36,681 bases of DNA from Streptomyces beihaiensis (GTDB lineage Bacteria; Actinomycetota; Actinomycetes; Streptomycetales; Streptomycetaceae), in the NCBI RefSeq assembly GCF_026274175.1, contig NZ_JAPHNL010000287.1:1-36681 (forward strand), read 5' to 3'. Made by a program: the position numbers and the translations under genes. Below are positions 32,373-36,681 of this stretch, one piece after another (the stretch's first letter is position 1; each line of letters opens with the position of its first letter). The notes beneath the pieces are model-generated. The model was not told the origin of the DNA, searched no databases, and was given only the letters and a program-made list of their open reading frames with translations.

Positions 32373-34040
32373 ATGAGCGGGAACAGCGAGCGCGGCAGCA
32401 GGGGCGACGAGGGTGGGCGAAGGGCGCGACCACCCGGCGGCGGGGAGCGGCTCGCCGACCGGGCGGACAGCCGGCTCGGCCTCTACCGGATCGGCAGATC
32501 CCAGCTGCGGAAGGTCTATCCCGACCACTGGTCGTTCATGTTCGGCGAGATCTGCCTGTACAGCTTCGTCATCCTCGTCCTCACCGGCGTCTTTCTGACG
32601 CTGTACTTCCAGCCGACCGCCTCCGAGGTCGTCTACAACGGCTCCTACACGCCGCTCAAGGGCATCCTGGTCTCGGGGGCCTACCGGTCGACCGTGCACA
32701 TCAGCATGGATGTGCGCGGCGGTCTGCTCATCCGGCAGATCCACCACTGGGCGGCGCTCGTCTTCGTCGCGGGCATGGTCTGCCACATGATGCGCGTGTT
32801 CTTCACGGGCGCCTTCCGCAAGCCGCGCGAACTCAACTGGCTCTTCGGGTGGACCCTGTTGATGCTCGCCATCCTCACCGGCCTGACCGGGTACTCGCTC
32901 CCGGACGATCTGCTGTCCGGCACGGGCCTGAAGTTCGCCGAGGGCGCGATCCTGTCGATCCCGGTCATCGGCACCTATGTGTCGATGTTCCTGTTCGGCG
33001 GCGAGTTCCCGGGCGACGACTTCATCGCCCGGCTCTATCCGGTCCACATCCTGCTGTTGCCGGGCATCATGCTGGGCCTGGTGGTGCTCCACCTGATTCT
33101 GGTCTTCCACCACAAGCACACGCAGTTCGCGGGGCCGGGGCGCACCGAGAAGAACGTCATCGGCTCGCCGTTCATGCCGGTCTACATGGCGAAGGCGGGC
33201 GGCTTCTTCTTCCTGGTGTTCGGGGTGCTCGCCGTGATGGGCGCGGCAGCGACCATCAACCCCGTGTGGCTGTTCGGGCCGTACCGAACCGACCTCGTCA
33301 CGACCGGAGCCCAGCCCGACTGGTATCTGGGTTTCTCCGAGGGGCTGATCCGGGTGATGCCGGGATGGGAGATCAACGCCTGGGGGCACACTCTGGTCCT
33401 GGGCGTGTTCATCCCGTTCATGCTGTTCCCGCTGGTCATGACGTTCATGGCGGTGTACCCGTTCGCGGAGGCGTGGATCACGGGCGACCGCCGCGAGCAC
33501 CACATCGCCGAACGCCCGCGCAACCGGCCCACCAGGACCGGCCTCGGCGTGGCCTGGCTGAGCCTGTACGGGGTGCTCCTCGTCGGCGGCGGCAACGACA
33601 TCGTCGCCACGCGGCTGCACCTGTCGATCAACGCCATCACGTGGTCGGTGCGGATCGGCTTCTTCGTGGTGCCGGCGCTCGCCTTCGCCGTCACGCGGCG
33701 GATCTGCGTCGGGCTGCAGCGCCGCGACCACGCCAAGGCACTGCACGGCAGGGAGACCGGCACGATCAAGCGGCTGCCGCACGGCGAGTTCATCGAGGTG
33801 CACGAACCGCTCGCCCCCGCCGAGTTGTACCGGCTCACCGCCCACGAGCAGCCGCGGCCCTACGAGTTGGGGCCCGCGGTCGACGAGAACGGCGTGGCGC
33901 GCCGCTTCACGCCCGCCCAGCGGGTCCGCGCCCGGCTCGCCAAGGCGATGTTCGGACCGGGGACGTACGTGCCGAAGGCGACCGCCGACGAGTACCGGGC
34001 GCTGCACTCCGGCTGGCACGAGTCGGAGCGGGTCGACTGA
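32373..34040 (+). CDS. qcrB: stand-alone cytochrome b subunit (QcrB-like)
   Basis: 555 residues from ATG 32373 with a GGGGGAG ribosome site. It is the membrane cytochrome b of the actinobacterial bc1 complex, which oxidises menaquinol. Heme-ligand helices are visible: RQIHHWAALVFVAGMVCHMMR in one helix and HILLLPGIMLGLVVLHLILVFHHKH in the other. The quinol-site motif is PDWY (in AQPDWYLGFSEG), the actinobacterial form of PEWY. The N-terminal segment RKVYPDHWSFMFGEI and a long cytoplasmic C-terminal tail also match QcrB. No qcrA (Rieske) or qcrC gene is next to it, so it is probably an extra paralogue rather than the housekeeping copy. Confidence 0.9.
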   Translation: MSGNSERGSRGDEGGRRARPPGGGERLADRADSRLGLYRIGRSQLRKVYPDHWSFMFGEICLYSFVILVLTGVFLTLYFQPTASEVVYNGSYTPLKGILVSGAYRSTVHISMDVRGGLLIRQIHHWAALVFVAGMVCHMMRVFFTGAFRKPRELNWLFGWTLLMLAILTGLTGYSLPDDLLSGTGLKFAEGAILSIPVIGTYVSMFLFGGEFPGDDFIARLYPVHILLLPGIMLGLVVLHLILVFHHKHTQFAGPGRTEKNVIGSPFMPVYMAKAGGFFFLVFGVLAVMGAAATINPVWLFGPYRTDLVTTGAQPDWYLGFSEGLIRVMPGWEINAWGHTLVLGVFIPFMLFPLVMTFMAVYPFAEAWITGDRREHHIAERPRNRPTRTGLGVAWLSLYGVLLVGGGNDIVATRLHLSINAITWSVRIGFFVVPALAFAVTRRICVGLQRRDHAKALHGRETGTIKRLPHGEFIEVHEPLAPAELYRLTAHEQPRPYELGPAVDENGVARRFTPAQRVRARLAKAMFGPGTYVPKATADEYRALHSGWHESERVD

Positions 34041-34090
34041 GGCCGGCGGAACCGGCCGAAGGGGCGGGCGGTCGCATCGCCACCCGCCCC
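34041..34090. terminator. paired hairpins between convergent QcrB and GH31 genes
   Basis: GGCCGG-CGGAA-CCGGCC at 34041-34057, starting at the base after the QcrB stop codon, and GGGGCGGG/CCCGCCCC at 34061-34090 with a 14-base loop. Together they could stop transcription from both sides. Confidence 0.7.
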
Positions 34091-34106
34091 ACGCGGTCGG
34101 CCCGGC

Positions 34107-36681
34107 TCAGCTCAGCCGCACCGTGAAGGACCGGTCCGTCGGCCGGGACCCGGTCCGCACGGTCGTCACTCCCTTGCCCGCGTCGTACGACCACGCCGAA
34201 TCGGGCAGGGCACGGCCGTCCACCGTGACGCGGTGCGGCGCCGCGGCGCCGTGCACGGTGAGGGTGTAGGCACGCGCCCTCACCTTGCCCTCGTAGTCGC
34301 CCCGGCTCGCACCGACCTGGATCAGGCTGCCGCGCCGGCCGGTGTCGAGCGAGACGCGCTGCGTCGCCGAGGCGCCCTTGCTGAACTGACGGGTGACACC
34401 GTCGTCCTCGTACAGGGTGTAAGCGCTGTGGCCCGGCCGCCCCGCGTACACGTCCCAGTCCAGCTCGCCCTTGTCGCGCGTCTTCCACGACGTCGTGCCC
34501 TTGGGCCACATCGGCACGATCGCGCCCGACCTGACGAACAGGGGCAGCGTGTCGAGCGGCGCGTGGTAGCCGTTCACGGTGGTCGGACCGTGGTAGGTCC
34601 TCCCGGACCAGTAGTCGGTCCACGTGCCCTTGGGCAGGTAGATGCCGTCGCGGGTGGCGGAGTCCTTGTACACCGGGGCCACGAGGAAGTCGTCCCCTGA
34701 CAGGTACTCGTACGTGGCGTTCGCCCCGAGGGCGTTCGGGTCGTGCGGGTACTCCAGGTACAGCGGCCGGACCCCGCCGACACCGGTCCTCGCCGCCTGC
34801 GCGGCCAGCGTGTACAGGTACGGCAGCAGGCGTTCGCGCAGCTGGAGGTACTTGCGGTTGATCGACGTGTACGGATCGCCGTCCACCCACGGCTGCTGGT
34901 TGGCCTTCTCGCCGGTGGTGAGGTCCCGCGCCCAGCCGTCCATCGTCATGATGGCGGGAAGGAACGTCTTGGCCTGGAGGTCGCGGGCGAACATCCTGGG
35001 ATCGTGGCCGAAGATCGAGCCCACGTCACCGGTGTTGTACGCGATGCCGGACATCGTCGACCCCGCGTACGTCGGGATCTGCCAGCGGATGTAGTCCCAC
35101 GACAGCTTCTGGTCGCCCGACCAGAGCACGCCGCAGCGCTGGGCGCCCGCCCAGGACACCGGCAGCCACACGAATCCGCGCGCGTCGCTGTTGTCCTCGA
35201 TGCCCGCCTTCGCCTTGTCGCAGGCGTCCAGGGCCATGCCGTAGCCGCCGCCGACCCAGGCGACGTCGAGCTTGGCGACGCGCTGGCCCGCCTTGACCTG
35301 CTGGGCGAGCTTGTCGATGCCGTCCTCGGTCCACAGGCCGAGCTGGGCGCCCCGCTGGTGGAGTCCGTCTGCGGTCTGCTTCAGGTTCTCGTAGCCGCAG
35401 CCGTAGCCGTCGTTGACGAGCATCCAGCCGAGCGGCATCCGGTGGTTCACATACCCGTCGGCGACCTTCAGCGCGTCCAGGGTGTGGCGCTCGCCCTGGT
35501 TGGCGTTGTGCAGGTAGCAGTCGGAGTCGCCGGGTTCGAGGCCGTAGACCGGCGGCATGAACGGCTTGCCGACCAGGGACGTGTAGTCGCCGATGACCTG
35601 CTTGGCGTCACCGATGAAGTAGTACGCGTCCAGGCGGCGCTCCTGCTGGCCCGTGCGGACGGAGGGGCCGAAGTCGTACAGGCCGGGCGCGAACGTGTTG
35701 CGGTAGACGCCGTAACCGGCCGAAGAGAGGTAGAACGGCTGGGAGTTGGGGTATCCGCCCTCGTTCCAGTTCGTGTTGTTGGCGACGTGGATCGTCTGGC
35801 CGCGGTGCGAGAAGGAGCCGTTCTGCTCGCCGCCGCCGAAGAACTGCTCGTCGGCGCCGCGCTCCAGGCTCTGCCGCATGCCGTGGGTGGACCAGCGCAG
35901 CGGCTTGTCCTCCTGCCAGATGCGCGTGCGGTTGTCCGGCTTGTACAGGCCGAAGCGGAGCGGCTTCTTGTACACCCGCAGCACCGCGTCCTTCGACCGG
36001 ATGCCGTAGTACGCGCCCGCGTCGAAGGACGACGTGCGCCGGTCCACGGCGGGCCGGCGGCGCACGATCCGGGAGCCGGCCGGGTCGGAGAACCTGCCCG
36101 ACGGATCCGCCTGGAGCCGCAGTCGGCCGCCCTTGAGGAAGTCGGCCCGTGCCTTCAGGCCGCCGGCGGCGAACTCGTAGCTGCCGTCGCCTCCGCTGAA
36201 CGAGGTCAGGTTCCCGGCGTCCTTCGTCCGCGGCAAGTACGCCGTGCCGACGAAGGAGTTGTCGTGCACGTCGTAGGGGACGACCACCACGTGGTACGTG
36301 CCGTTCGCCTTCGGGATGACGGTCGCCTCGGGGTCCGCCGTGCCCGCGCTGGAGGCGACCTGCTTGCCCGCGTCGTCGTAGACGTACAGGTCGAAGTCGT
36401 CGCTGCGCCGCTTCGTCCACTCGACGGAGACCGGCACGCCGCCCTCCGGGTTGTCGTCCCAGTATCCGTCCGGCACCGCCACCTTCAGGTCGAAGCGGTC
36501 GCAGACCTTCCCGTCCGGATCGTCCGCGGGCGCGGGGCATTTGTCGGGACTGTCGACGGTGCCGGCGGCGTACGTGGGGCTCTGCCAGGTGACGCTCGTG
36601 CGGCCGGCGTCGAGGGTGCCGCCGGACGGCGTGGCCGCGGCGGCGTCGTGCGCGGGCGCGGTGAGCAGAGCCGCGGCGACG
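34107..36681 (-). CDS. secreted GH31 alpha-glucosidase-type enzyme (5' end outside the window)
   Basis: About 858 residues are visible; the frame is open to the window edge. The first residues read AAALLTAPAHDAAAATPSGG, the end of a signal peptide. About 130 residues of a beta-rich PPC-like domain follow (FDLKVAVPDGYWDDNPEGG, DDFDLYVYDDAGKQV). The GH31 barrel has GWMLVNDGYGCGYENL, the nucleophile Asp in VAKLDVAWVGGGYG and the probable acid Asp in CGVLWSGDQKLSWDY. A beta-sandwich end follows FLVAPVYKDSATRDGIYLP and PLFVRSGAIVPMW. GH31 includes alpha-glucosidases, alpha-xylosidases and alpha-galactosidases; specificity is not readable here. The GTG at 36482 is an internal valine, not a start. 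It is transcribed toward the QcrB gene. Confidence 0.88.
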   Translation of the reverse strand, partial: VAAALLTAPAHDAAAATPSGGTLDAGRTSVTWQSPTYAAGTVDSPDKCPAPADDPDGKVCDRFDLKVAVPDGYWDDNPEGGVPVSVEWTKRRSDDFDLYVYDDAGKQVASSAGTADPEATVIPKANGTYHVVVVPYDVHDNSFVGTAYLPRTKDAGNLTSFSGGDGSYEFAAGGLKARADFLKGGRLRLQADPSGRFSDPAGSRIVRRRPAVDRRTSSFDAGAYYGIRSKDAVLRVYKKPLRFGLYKPDNRTRIWQEDKPLRWSTHGMRQSLERGADEQFFGGGEQNGSFSHRGQTIHVANNTNWNEGGYPNSQPFYLSSAGYGVYRNTFAPGLYDFGPSVRTGQQERRLDAYYFIGDAKQVIGDYTSLVGKPFMPPVYGLEPGDSDCYLHNANQGERHTLDALKVADGYVNHRMPLGWMLVNDGYGCGYENLKQTADGLHQRGAQLGLWTEDGIDKLAQQVKAGQRVAKLDVAWVGGGYGMALDACDKAKAGIEDNSDARGFVWLPVSWAGAQRCGVLWSGDQKLSWDYIRWQIPTYAGSTMSGIAYNTGDVGSIFGHDPRMFARDLQAKTFLPAIMTMDGWARDLTTGEKANQQPWVDGDPYTSINRKYLQLRERLLPYLYTLAAQAARTGVGGVRPLYLEYPHDPNALGANATYEYLSGDDFLVAPVYKDSATRDGIYLPKGTWTDYWSGRTYHGPTTVNGYHAPLDTLPLFVRSGAIVPMWPKGTTSWKTRDKGELDWDVYAGRPGHSAYTLYEDDGVTRQFSKGASATQRVSLDTGRRGSLIQVGASRGDYEGKVRARAYTLTVHGAAAPHRVTVDGRALPDSAWSYDAGKGVTTVRTGSRPTDRSFTVRLS

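Noticed and set aside
1-36681. CRISPR arrays, tRNA/rRNA genes, insertion sequences or prophage genes
   Set aside because: I looked for repeated spacer structure, tRNA-like cloverleafs and transposase motifs and saw none. The only repeats are short tandem or operator-like ones.

Overview
The window looks like a Streptomyces (or close actinomycete) chromosome segment. It has very high GC, GTG/ATG starts with purine-rich ribosome sites, 4-base ATGA/GTGA overlaps between operon genes, Tat-type lipoprotein signals on two solute-binding proteins, and ABC sugar importers with no ATPase of their own. I saw no RNA genes, insertion sequences or CRISPR arrays, and no gene-free stretch longer than 200 bases. 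All assignments come from reading the translated sequence; no database search was run.

Layout. (1) 1-1901, minus: the 5' part of a PucR-like regulator and an APC amino-acid permease. (2) 2057-11572: a locus that looks built for aldouronates (glucuronic-acid-decorated xylo-oligosaccharides). A DeoR-HTH/LacI-sensor chimeric regulator and a SIS-domain protein lie on the minus strand. Divergent from them are a D-2-hydroxyacid dehydrogenase, a binding protein, two permeases, a DUF624 membrane protein and a GH67 alpha-glucuronidase. (3) 11586-17866, minus: a second importer (LplB/LplC-like permeases and a large binding protein), a GH39 beta-xylosidase, a second DUF624 protein and the remains of a GH42 gene. 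A CE7 acetyl(xylan) esterase diverges from it at 18044. (4) 19202-27069, plus: a LacI regulator, a third importer (BxlEFG-like), a GH3 beta-xylosidase (BxlA-like) and a secreted GH10 xylanase. (5) 27186-36681: a secreted tandem-GH43 enzyme (minus), an acyl-CoA synthetase (minus), a Mut7-C protein (plus), a stand-alone QcrB-like cytochrome b (plus) and a secreted GH31 glucosidase cut by the window edge (minus).

How it may work together (inference). The secreted GH10 and GH43 enzymes would cut xylan and its side chains outside. Three importers, probably powered by a shared MsiK-type ATPase encoded elsewhere, would take up different oligosaccharides. Enzymes without signal peptides (GH67, GH39, GH3, CE7) would remove glucuronic acid, xylose and acetyl groups in the cytoplasm.

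The most useful new observation is an 18-base element, YTYYCG-N4-TCTTCCGG. It occurs in the control regions of the second importer operon, the LacI gene and the bxlE-like operon, which suggests one regulon for loci 3 and 4. Locus 2 lacks it and instead has three TTCGA motifs spaced exactly 15 bases apart in front of its own chimeric regulator.
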